Below are positions 8,175 through 16,414 of a DNA stretch of 64,000 bases, one piece after another. The notes under the pieces were generated by a model, which was given only the letters and a program-made list of their open reading frames with translations, was not told the DNA's origin and did no database searches. Each line of letters starts with the position of its first letter. The first letter of the stretch is position 1. Source of the stretch: Promethearchaeia archaeon. GTDB lineage: Archaea > Asgardarchaeota > Lokiarchaeia > Sigyniarchaeales > SOKP01. The stretch covers positions 585,474-649,473 of the forward strand of contig JAHQWK010000001.1 in NCBI GenBank assembly GCA_029856145.1, read 5' to 3'. The translations under genes were made by a program, and so were the position numbers.

Positions 8175-10226
8175 CTAATATCTTTCTAATCCTTGATCTT
8201 CTTCAATTTCAAATAAATCTGAATGAGGTTCAAGAAAATGGTTTTGACACATGGGACAAGAATTATATTTTGAAAGCCAAAAGGCAACACATAAATAGTG
8301 ATATGTACTCCCACAGAAAGGACATGTTATTACTCTATCTTTAGCAAAATTAATAAATTTATGGCACACTGTACATTGAACATCCGAAGCAGAGATTCCT
8401 TTCCTTAATTTAACTCTATTTGTTAGAATTGTCTCCAATTTTGCTGCTTCTACTTGATAAAGTCCTAAAGAATTATTTAATTGATTAATCTTTGATTTAA
8501 TCTCTGAAATTCTTTCTTTCAACTCCTCCTCTGATAATTTCTCCGCTAAGAATGATGATAATGCAAAATTTAAAGGTAAACCTTCAAAATTTTCTGTTTG
8601 TTCTGTGATTTCAGTAATAGTAGCAAATAAAATTCCTTCTTTTTCTATTAAATCTTTAAAACTTTTAAATATCTTGTTAAGAAGCAATGACATTAGAAAT
8701 GTTAGTTGCTGTCTTTTTCTATTTAAGCTGTCTTCCCAATATTTTATTACTTGATAAATATCTACATCATTAGTTTTTACAGAATCTAATCTTTTGAATA
8801 CAGAGTCTTTAATTTTCTGGATTTTGATGTTATAATCATTTAGAATTTCTCTAATCCTTTTTAATTGAGGAAATTCTTCTTTTATTATGAATGATGCTTC
8901 ATCCTCATAAACTCTTATTAAATCATTCACTTCAGAGATTTTATCTGAGATAAACTTTCTTATTTCGACTCTTATTTCTTCATCCTTAACTGTCTTAATA
9001 AAACTTAAATATTCGTTTTTTCTGCGAAAAATTTCAGAAGAAACATTCGAAAATATTTTTCTTAACGAAGCTGTAATATTTTCATATGGATTTAGGAAAT
9101 TCTCTATATTTAATATCCAATCTTCAATTTCATTAATTTTTGCAGAAAAATTTTCAATTTTATTATAATAAAAGCTAGTTATTTCTTCAAATTTTTCTGC
9201 CTCAATTACATCATGGATTTTTTCTTGGAAACTCTTTTCCAACCCTAAAATATAATAGTCAACTATTTTTGGTAAAAAGGTGCCTATTTTTTGTTCTTTA
9301 AGAGTTTTTAAATTAATACTCGAATCCTTTTCTTTTAAATCAAAATCTTCGATTTCAACAAATATTTCCTGTAATTTTTCTTCAATTATTCGTCTAAGCA
9401 AAGGAGTAATAAAATTCTTAAGATTTTGTATAACTTCTTTCCTTTCGAGTATGTTAATGAATTCTTCTCCCTGAAATACTTCAAATATCTTATTTAAATA
9501 TAAGAGATGGAGTAAATCAGAATAAAATTTAATCTTATTCTCATCTTTTGAATAGAAAAATTGATAAATTTCTTCAAAATGAAAAGTTAGGATTCGCTCT
9601 TTTTTATCCTTCTTCCTTTTATTCAGAAATACATCATTTAGACTTATAATGAAAGTGACTAATTCTTTAATTTCACTCCATTTTTCTATCGAAAGAGGTA
9701 TCTTATTTAATTTAAAATTTAAATTCTTAATTCTATTAATATCAGTCCAAAGAGTTGTTGAATCCTCATGAACAGATTTAATATCTTTAATCGATTGCTG
9801 GATTTCGGACCCCAGATGAGTACTCTCTTTAAGATGATCTTCTATTTTCTGTAAAGGGGCGTCTAATGCTGTGCTTTTTTTTGCTATCCTTTTTACATTC
9901 CTGATGTTTGAGCTGAGATTTTGTAGATTATTCGAAATAACTTGTAATTCTTCCAATACTTCGTTTTTTAAATAAAAGTAATCTGAGCTTTCAGTAGACA
10001 ATAAATAACTTTCTGCAAAATTTTTCAGATCCTCTATATAACTCGAATAATGACCATAAATGTCAGTAGAAAGGTGAAGTTTTGATTTTAAATAATCTTC
10101 TATTTTAATGCCTTCAGAATCTTCAGATTTAAGTTTTACAACCATTTCCTTAATGGTTATAATCTCATCTTTAGTGAATCCATGAATCTCCCTTGTATCA
10201 TTAAATCTATTATTGGAAAAATTCAA
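8175..10226 (-). CDS. Large helical protein with C-terminal RING-type finger
   Basis: A 683-residue protein. Residues 1-600 are nearly all helical with many coiled-coil stretches. Near residues 620-663 is a zinc finger of the form CTVC, CPFC, YHYLC, CPMC. The order CxxC-CxxC-HxxC-CxxC and the YHYLCVAFWL spacing resemble the C4HC3 RINGs of listerin and FANCL (FHxxCL..W). In eukaryotes such fingers recruit E2 enzymes. The TTG start has GAGGGG about nine bases upstream. No ubiquitin, E1 or E2 gene is in the window, so ligase activity is inference. Confidence 0.75.
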   Translation of the reverse strand: MNFSNNRFNDTREIHGFTKDEIITIKEMVVKLKSEDSEGIKIEDYLKSKLHLSTDIYGHYSSYIEDLKNFAESYLLSTESSDYFYLKNEVLEELQVISNNLQNLSSNIRNVKRIAKKSTALDAPLQKIEDHLKESTHLGSEIQQSIKDIKSVHEDSTTLWTDINRIKNLNFKLNKIPLSIEKWSEIKELVTFIISLNDVFLNKRKKDKKERILTFHFEEIYQFFYSKDENKIKFYSDLLHLLYLNKIFEVFQGEEFINILERKEVIQNLKNFITPLLRRIIEEKLQEIFVEIEDFDLKEKDSSINLKTLKEQKIGTFLPKIVDYYILGLEKSFQEKIHDVIEAEKFEEITSFYYNKIENFSAKINEIEDWILNIENFLNPYENITASLRKIFSNVSSEIFRRKNEYLSFIKTVKDEEIRVEIRKFISDKISEVNDLIRVYEDEASFIIKEEFPQLKRIREILNDYNIKIQKIKDSVFKRLDSVKTNDVDIYQVIKYWEDSLNRKRQQLTFLMSLLLNKIFKSFKDLIEKEGILFATITEITEQTENFEGLPLNFALSSFLAEKLSEEELKERISEIKSKINQLNNSLGLYQVEAAKLETILTNRVKLRKGISASDVQCTVCHKFINFAKDRVITCPFCGSTYHYLCVAFWLSKYNSCPMCQNHFLEPHSDLFEIEEDQGLERY

Positions 10227-10344
10227 CTTGATTTTACCCCTCGTTAATACATGAGAATCTAATAATTAGTAAACTTTCATTGAATAAATTCTTATTGGTA
10301 AAAAAGCAGAATATCTGAAATATAAAAATAAAGGGTATAAGAAA

Positions 10345-10962
10345 TTATTCTCCTAATTCTTTAATCTCTAAATATTTTTCTTTTGAGCCATCAGCTTTAA
10401 TAATCAAAATATCAATACCATTTCCCGTCATGGCATCCCGAGCGATTGAGTTTCTGATTGCTTTTTCTACCAGCTTTTCACCAGCAGTCACAGTCATATC
10501 TTTCTTATAATCCGCTTCCAAAATACCAATTGAAAGTAACATACCTGTTCCAGCAGTTCCATAATCATCTTCCATAAGTGAACCAAGTGCATCAAGTGTG
10601 TATAGTTTTGGCCCATCTGCATCCATTCCAGCTATAATAAGATTTGTATATAAAGGGGCCATTTTCCTCGAATATAAGTAGTTAGACACTAATTTTCCCA
10701 TACTTCTAGTAGAAATTCTCTCACCTGTTTCTAGCTCATACAAGTTTGCTTGTGCCCGGAGAATCCGTACTAATATCTGAAAATCACCTATGAGCCCGTA
10801 ACATGTTAAACCAATATAATCGGTAATCTTAAAGACTTTTTGGGTCGATTTATTAGTGACTGTGTAACCCCATGTAGCTCTTCTATCATTTCCAAGCACA
10901 ACACCATCTTTACATTTGATTGCTACACCCACTGCGCCTGGAACCATTATTTCTTGCGACAT
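10345..10962 (-). CDS. psmB: 20S proteasome beta-type subunit lacking the catalytic threonine
   Basis: A 205-residue proteasome beta-family protein: GVAIKCKDGVVLGNDRRA, KVFKITDYIGLTCYG, and DDYGTAGTGM are conserved. It begins MSQEIMVPGAVGV. Active archaeal beta subunits expose a processed N-terminal TTTVG; here the matching positions read P-G-A-V-G, so Thr1 is missing and there is no propeptide to process. The Asp of NDRR and the Lys of QKVF, expected around the active site, remain. It is probably a structural or regulatory beta subunit that pairs with an active one encoded elsewhere. Confidence 0.9.
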   Translation of the reverse strand: MSQEIMVPGAVGVAIKCKDGVVLGNDRRATWGYTVTNKSTQKVFKITDYIGLTCYGLIGDFQILVRILRAQANLYELETGERISTRSMGKLVSNYLYSRKMAPLYTNLIIAGMDADGPKLYTLDALGSLMEDDYGTAGTGMLLSIGILEADYKKDMTVTAGEKLVEKAIRNSIARDAMTGNGIDILIIKADGSKEKYLEIKELGE

Positions 10963-11766
10963 TTTTTTTTCTCTTTTTAGGATTTATTACTCAAATTAGG
11001 CACTATTTTGATAATATAAATAATCAGATTTAATTAAAATTTTTCTTTTAAATTATAATATTTTACCATTATTCTCTAAAAATTAAAGTTTTTTATTCCC
11101 ATGATAAATTTATGATTTTTAATATTTCAATCAGCATTATAATCTCTAGATTGAGATTAATTTTTCTTTCTTAATTCAATTATGGCTAAATTGATATGAT
11201 CGGATAATTAATAATATGTCATAACATGAGGATTATTTTTTTTAATAAGAAATTTTATAATTCTTCATTAAATCTCAATAAACCCTATATTAAAGAAGGT
11301 TTATTCAATATCGATATCAGAATAATTTTGATTCTATAAAAATTAATGCATCTTTTTCGAATGGTTGACTATTATATGATCACATAATTGTTGACATCAA
11401 CATTTGTTGCGGATCACTTTTATCAATTATATATTTATTAATTCGCCACTAAGTCATAGCGAAACTAAGATAAAAAGTAAATTTATCAAATTTAATATTT
11501 GAATAATGGTGATAATAAAAAAAACATTTCATATCTTCACTATGATCAACAGTCCGATGATCATAGATGATGACTATTTTTTTATAATAAAAATTTTTTG
11601 TCGTAAATTTTTTTTCATTTAACTCATGAAACTCTTCTGATTTGCCATAACATTTAAATAACTCTTCAGATATTATATTATCTAAGACACTTTACTAATA
11701 ACTTCAAAAAAAATTAAAAACTTAAATTTTTAAAAATTTTAGTAAAAAATATTGGAGGAATAAAAA
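10963..11766. other. Long AT-rich intergenic region between divergent psmB and histone
   Basis: About 800 bases with no credible gene on either strand. It must hold the promoters of both flanking genes. A TTTAAATA-type TATA element lies near 11650 and the histone Shine-Dalgarno GGAGGA is at 11754-11759. A perfect inverted repeat is annotated separately, and a short TTCGC/GCGAA repeat lies near 11440-11463. Confidence 0.5.
11540..11566. repeat. Perfect 9-bp inverted repeat upstream of the histone gene
   Basis: CTATGATCA (11540-11548) and TGATCATAG (11558-11566) are perfect complements separated by nine bases. It lies about 200 bases before the histone start. It could be an operator for a dimeric regulator or an RNA hairpin; nothing in the sequence decides. 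Confidence 0.45.
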
Positions 11767-11985
11767 ATGGCTAAAAAGAAACATTCTTTCGCATGGAGTC
11801 CAATTCGCCGATTAATGAAACAACAGGGTGCCAGTATAGTAGCTCGAAATGCAGTTGATTTATTAATTGATCATTTAGAAAAAACTGCTACTGCTTTAAC
11901 CGAACAAGCAAGGACATTTACCATGCACGCAAACAGGAAGAAAATCACTAAAAATGATCTTCTTCTATCAATTAAATACAAATAA
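11767..11985 (+). CDS. Archaeal histone
   Basis: A 72-residue single histone fold: short alpha-1 (SPIRRLMKQQGA), long alpha-2 (VARNAVDLLIDHLEKTATALTEQARTF, in two parts), the RKKIT loop and alpha-3 (KNDLLLSIKYK). It forms dimers that wrap DNA. GGAGGA at 11754-11759 gives a seven-base spacing to the ATG. It has a short basic N-terminal extension (MAKKKHSF). Its last 16 codons recur as a remnant at 14286-14336. Confidence 0.93.
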   Translation: MAKKKHSFAWSPIRRLMKQQGASIVARNAVDLLIDHLEKTATALTEQARTFTMHANRKKITKNDLLLSIKYK

Positions 11986-12332
11986 AAAGATTTTTTGGGC
12001 TAAAAACAAATTATAATTCTTTACTTTTTTTTCTTTTTTATTTTTCATAGCTATAAAGAGATTGATAGATTAAATTTTAATTACACCCGTTCTTAGATTT
12101 TCACGGGATGATTCATAACTTAATCATTTTCAATTACTTCAATTAATTCCTTGTAGATCAAAATCTTAAAATTAAAAATCACGAGAAATTAATCAACATA
12201 TCAGAAAAACAAAGCAGTCAGAGAATTAAAATTTTAATTCTAATTATCATATAGAATTATAAGACAAAAATTAAAAGAATTATAATAAAAAATATTTAAG
12301 AAAAAATCAATCATTTTTGTAGGAGATACTAG
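11986..12332 (+). other. Intergenic region with histone terminator
   Basis: No gene is seen. Long T-tracts at 12025-12045 probably terminate the histone transcript. The right part is AT-rich and should contain the promoter of the LRR gene, which has an AGGAGAT Shine-Dalgarno directly before its start. Confidence 0.5.
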
Positions 12333-13988
12333 ATGGGAAGGAGATCTTGGATTCATCTTATAAAATCAAAAGAGGAAGCCTTCAGAATAAGAGAATTCAT
12401 TGAAAAGAGTAAATATTATATATTTATAGTCTGTGGTGCTTTAATTGAAGATTCGCTTAAAGATGTTTGGGGTAATAAATATGGTATTGATGGTATGATA
12501 ACTCCTGCATTATTAACACAATCAGATGGAAGCTCAGTAATTGAGGAGATGATTAAACAAGAAATAATATATGGGAGTAGAACTGTTGTACTAGATAATT
12601 TAATTTCAGAAGAAATTGAAGTAACTGAACACGGGTGGAAAATTAGAAAAGCACGTTATATGTCATCTCAAGAATTTTTTGATTATATAGATAAAGAGAT
12701 GGTGCCTAAAATTTCCAAATTGAGGAAACGTGAGGATCTTACCTCATTAGATATTAAAAAACAGATAATTTATTCGCTAAAACATGGTGATCATCATAGA
12801 TTACATCATTTAATTTTATATAAACTCCTTAGATTCTTAGATTTAGAAGATTTTGAAGAATTATGGAATAAATACAATTTAAAATTAGTTCGGCTTTTTG
12901 CTAAGGATATAAGAATACTTAGAGGTGAATTTTTCCAAGATATTACCTTTCCAGATAAATTCTCTGAATTTCTACAACAAAAAATTATTGAAATTATCAT
13001 TAAAGGAGAAAACGAGCAAATAGAAGATTTGATTTGGCTTAAATTATATCAATTTTTGGATGTTAAAGATTTAAAGACCTTACCAGAAGATAAACTCCTT
13101 AATTTTATTGAATTATTTTATACAACTATTAATAAAGTTAGATATGTAGATTACGTTATTGAAGAGATTGAAATATTTACTAAAAAAGTCGGGAATTCCC
13201 TATCTCCTTATTTTAGAAAACTTATTAAACACATAATTAAATCAAAGGATACAAATAGCATTTTAAACCTCATTCTTAATCGTTGGACTTACATGCTTAA
13301 CAAACAAAGTCTGATGGATCTTTTAAGGGATTCAGAATTAGACTTTTTTAACATTCTAATTAAAACAACGCAGGATTTAGGTGATTATTACGGATTTAAT
13401 AAAGAAATTGATGATACTATATTTGAGTATATTTTAGAGATAGTAACCCCTTCAGAAGCGGAAGCTCTGAAAGATTTAAAATCTTTGATTAAAGAAGGAT
13501 TTATTATTATGTATAAAAGAGATATAGATAAAGAAATAAATAGTATAGTGAAAAAAGATAATCACATAGTAAGTATAACCATTCAGGATAGTCAACTGGA
13601 AAAAGTTCCAGAGTCAATTGGAATGCTTGAATATCTTAAAGAGTTTGTAATAGAAAAAGCAAAAATAACTCATCTCCCTGAATCGATTGGTAATTTGAGA
13701 TCACTTAAAACTCTTGAAATACATTCATGTGGATTGAAAACAATTCCAAACTCTATAGGTAATTTGAAATCACTTGAGGAATTGTATTTAAATGGCAATA
13801 ATCTAGCAATACTTCCAGATTCAATTGGAAATCTACAATCTTTAAAAATTTTAGATTTATATGGAAATAATTTGAAGACACTCCCCTTATCAATTGGAAA
13901 TATTACATCTATAAATAAAATCAATATAGGAGAAAATCCTAATTTGATCTTGCCAAAGAGTCTGAATCAATTTAATATTAAAAAATAA
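12333..13988 (+). CDS. Leucine-rich-repeat protein with large helical N-terminal region
   Basis: A 551-residue protein. About 410 N-terminal residues show no recognised domain: an alpha/beta start (YYIFIVCGALIEDSLKDVWG) and then helices. The C-terminus has four or five LRRs of the 'LPxSIGNLxSLKxLxLxxN' type typical of bacterial and plant intracellular LRRs, unlike the SDS22 type at 58090-58920. There is no signal peptide or membrane helix. It lies between the histone and a fragment of a histone copy. Probably a protein-binding scaffold; partner unknown. Confidence 0.75.
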   Translation: MGRRSWIHLIKSKEEAFRIREFIEKSKYYIFIVCGALIEDSLKDVWGNKYGIDGMITPALLTQSDGSSVIEEMIKQEIIYGSRTVVLDNLISEEIEVTEHGWKIRKARYMSSQEFFDYIDKEMVPKISKLRKREDLTSLDIKKQIIYSLKHGDHHRLHHLILYKLLRFLDLEDFEELWNKYNLKLVRLFAKDIRILRGEFFQDITFPDKFSEFLQQKIIEIIIKGENEQIEDLIWLKLYQFLDVKDLKTLPEDKLLNFIELFYTTINKVRYVDYVIEEIEIFTKKVGNSLSPYFRKLIKHIIKSKDTNSILNLILNRWTYMLNKQSLMDLLRDSELDFFNILIKTTQDLGDYYGFNKEIDDTIFEYILEIVTPSEAEALKDLKSLIKEGFIIMYKRDIDKEINSIVKKDNHIVSITIQDSQLEKVPESIGMLEYLKEFVIEKAKITHLPESIGNLRSLKTLEIHSCGLKTIPNSIGNLKSLEELYLNGNNLAILPDSIGNLQSLKILDLYGNNLKTLPLSIGNITSINKINIGENPNLILPKSLNQFNIKK

Positions 13989-14129
13989 TGTATTTTAGAT
14001 TAGTAAAACGACAAAAGAATTCAAAAATATTAAAAATTAATATATAAAATTTTACTTAAATATTAATAAAGACAATTCTAAAATCTGTTCTCAAATTATT
14101 AGATTAGAAGTTCACAACGATGCTATTTG

Positions 14130-14273
14130 CTATTTCTTATTTTTCACTGATAAGAGTTTAATATTTCTATCTTCCATTAAGTATTCTAGTGTATTCTTCC
14201 ACATCTTCAATTTTTCTTTGACAGATAATATATCGTTTAATGTATAATATTTGTTTGAAAAGCGTTTTAACAA
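14130..14273 (-). pseudogene. C-terminal gene fragment, unknown family
   Basis: A 47-codon stretch with coding-like composition (TLNDILSVKEKLKMWKNTLE) ends in a stop but has only an in-frame TTG with no Shine-Dalgarno. It abuts the histone remnant head to head and is most likely the tail of a lost gene. No family recognised. Confidence 0.35.
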
Positions 14274-14285
14274 TGCTGTAGTAAT

Positions 14286-14336
14286 CGTAAGAAAATAACT
14301 AAAAACGACTTGCTTTTGTCAATTAAATACAAATAA
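14286..14336 (+). pseudogene. Remnant of a second histone gene (3' end)
   Basis: Sixteen codons encode RKKITKNDLLLSIKYK plus stop, identical in protein to the end of the intact histone at 11767-11985 but differing at several third positions. The similarity continues into the 3' region (AAATAAAGAAATTTTTTAG and a T-rich tract). The first 56 codons are absent. It is a decayed duplicate whose 5' part has been replaced by unrelated sequence. Confidence 0.7.
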
Positions 14337-14368
14337 AGAAATTTTTTAGACTAGAATAAACTTTATAA

Positions 14369-14395
14369 TTTTTTTTCTTTTTTTTTTTCTTTTTT
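14369..14395 (+). terminator. T-rich tract after the histone remnant
   Basis: A nearly pure T tract broken by single Cs, matching in position and composition the tract that follows the intact histone, so it was probably duplicated with it. Confidence 0.4.
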
Positions 14396-14601
14396 CTAAT
14401 AACTTTATCTAATACTATTGCAGTTCCCTTAAGACTTCCGACTAATTCAAATAATTTCTTTAAGTTCGTATCTTATGGATAATCAAATTTTATTTTGTAG
14501 AATCTATCCTCAATAATTCCTCCACATTGTCTCGCGATCCTAGTAGCCTCGGGTACATTTTGACCTGATGACCTAGAATTACAACAAAATTCAATAATCA
14601 T
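14395..14601 (-). pseudogene. Small Cys-containing gene interrupted by one stop codon
   Basis: ATG at 14601 is preceded by GAGGTG five to six bases upstream. The first 42 codons (MIIEFCCNSRSSGQ..., ARQCGGIIED) end at TAA (14473-14475), but the same frame continues with clearly coding-like sequence (DTNLKKLFELVGSLKGTAIV). A single base change would explain the break. The pattern ARxCG, then a Y.(I/L)KF strand, then an FELV-like helix, also appears in the fragment at 18460-18672, so both may belong to one small family. The 42-residue product may still be made. Confidence 0.45.
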
Positions 14602-14849
14602 GATTTCACCTCTAATAATCAATTTTAGCTTTTAAAATAAACTTGATTTTATATTCATCACTCCAGAACTTTAAATACCTTTAAATATTTTCCTCAATAC
14701 AATGGTATACATTTCCAATTTTGACCTTTAAATAGGCAAAATGAATGAAATCTAATATTAAATGGAAAAGATGAAAAAAAAATTAAATTTAATTAAAGTA
14801 GAGAAATTACTTTTTGGATTTACAGAATAAAAAAGTGGGTAATGACAAA

Positions 14850-16271
14850 ATGATTAAAAATAACAAAAAGGTTATTATATTAAGCGCGATATTTCTCCCA
14901 TTTATGATTTGCGCAATCAGTGGTAGGCTAGTTCAATCTAATAATGCTAATTTGGAAGAAGTTAATGAAATTAATAATGAATTTAAAATAAAAATAGCTA
15001 GTGGATATACTCCTATTTATATCCATATAGATGCCAGTGTTAATGATAATTGGTCAAACACCGCTAGTAATTGTGATTGGTGTTATGAAAAAGATGGAGT
15101 TTATTACATTGAAAATTGTTCTATCGATGCTTCACTTTCTCCTACTGGAAGTGGAATCTTTATTAATAATTCCAAATATGTGAAATTCATAATCCAAAAT
15201 TGCAGTGTTTATAATGCTGGTTCTGATCATCTTGATGCAGGGATTAAATTAGAAAATACATGCAATGGAACTTTAATAAATAATGACTGTTCAAATAACA
15301 ATTTTGGAGGATTTCTTTTAAATAATGGATGTAAAAATAACACCATCTCATGGAATACAGCAAATAACAATCATGCCGTTGGTATTTATAGCTTTGATCA
15401 TTGTAACAACAATACTATTGACTTTAATATTGTTAGGGAAAATGATGATGTGGGTATTGTTTTAGAAGAGTATTGCAATAATAACACAATTTTTAGCAAT
15501 ATTGCTAAAGATAACGGAGATTTTGGTGGTATTTATTTAGAGGATTATTGTAATGACAACACAATTTATAATAATACTGTTGGTAATGATCTAACTACAG
15601 ATCAAAATTTTGGAATTTATTTGTACTGGAATTGTGATAAAAATTTAATCATGAATAACACGGCAAGTAATAATTATTGGTACGGGATAAGCTTTGAAAT
15701 GGCTTGTGATAACAACATACTTATCAGTAACACTGCTAACAATAATGGTCGATATGGTATATATATAGAAAGGTGGTGTGATTATAACAATATAACAAAT
15801 TGTGAAATACGATACAATACCATAGGTTTATTGTTGGAGACTGGATGTAATAATAATACGTTCTTTAATAATAAAATCATAAATAATTCACAATTTGGGG
15901 CTGTTATAGAAAATTATACTGATGAATGCATGTATAATCTTTTTTACAGGAATATTTTTAATAATCCCCTCGGGATTAATGCTATAGATAATTGTTCTAA
16001 TAATCGTTGGGATAACGGAATAATAGGAAATCTATGGCATGATTATAATGGTAAGGATGAAAATAATGATGGGATAGGAGATACACCATATAATGGAATT
16101 GGAGGAACAGGGGGTGCTCAAGATAGATTTCCAATATGGGATGATGGTGTAGAGATTAATCCATTCCCGATTGAATTAATTATTATCATATCAAGTATTA
16201 TTATAATTGCTGGTACAACATTATCAATTGGGTTTATATTTTGGAAGAGATCAATAAAGAGAAAATTATAA
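14850..16271 (+). CDS. Secreted right-handed beta-helix surface protein, C-terminal anchor
   Basis: A 473-residue protein. A hydrophobic signal segment (about 6-26) is followed by about twelve Asn-rich parallel beta-helix repeats with regular 'C N N N T I' turns. Then comes a NosD-like closing motif (GNLWHDYNGKDENNDGIGDT) and a C-terminal membrane helix (about 443-467) with a basic tail. Such proteins are cell-surface polysaccharide binders, lyases or adhesins. ATG at 14850 is preferred because it starts the signal peptide; an in-frame TTG lies at 14814. Each coil carries a Cys, suggesting a Cys ladder along one face. Confidence 0.8.
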   Translation: MIKNNKKVIILSAIFLPFMICAISGRLVQSNNANLEEVNEINNEFKIKIASGYTPIYIHIDASVNDNWSNTASNCDWCYEKDGVYYIENCSIDASLSPTGSGIFINNSKYVKFIIQNCSVYNAGSDHLDAGIKLENTCNGTLINNDCSNNNFGGFLLNNGCKNNTISWNTANNNHAVGIYSFDHCNNNTIDFNIVRENDDVGIVLEEYCNNNTIFSNIAKDNGDFGGIYLEDYCNDNTIYNNTVGNDLTTDQNFGIYLYWNCDKNLIMNNTASNNYWYGISFEMACDNNILISNTANNNGRYGIYIERWCDYNNITNCEIRYNTIGLLLETGCNNNTFFNNKIINNSQFGAVIENYTDECMYNLFYRNIFNNPLGINAIDNCSNNRWDNGIIGNLWHDYNGKDENNDGIGDTPYNGIGGTGGAQDRFPIWDDGVEINPFPIELIIIISSIIIIAGTTLSIGFIFWKRSIKRKL

Positions 16272-16281
16272 AATAAAATTA

Positions 16282-16297
16282 TTTTTTTCTTTTTTTT
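16282..16297 (+). terminator. T-rich terminator after the beta-helix gene
   Basis: T7-C-T7 tract eleven bases after the stop codon, with no strong hairpin. Confidence 0.45.
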
Positions 16298-16414
16298 AAT
16301 TATATAATTTAATTTCGTTTTAAATTGATTTACTTCTAATATTTTGAAAAATTGGAAAACTTTTAAATACTATGTAGAACTAACAACTAGAATAAATCTT
16401 AGAGGACGACAGAC

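Noticed and set aside
11227..11340. Short ATG frame in the psmB-histone gap
   Set aside because: Composition matches background AT-rich DNA and it has no ribosome-binding site.
14265..14285. Extension of the histone remnant upstream of codon RKK
   Set aside because: A gapped match to the ACCATG of the intact gene is too weak, and a minus-strand coding-like fragment better explains that sequence.
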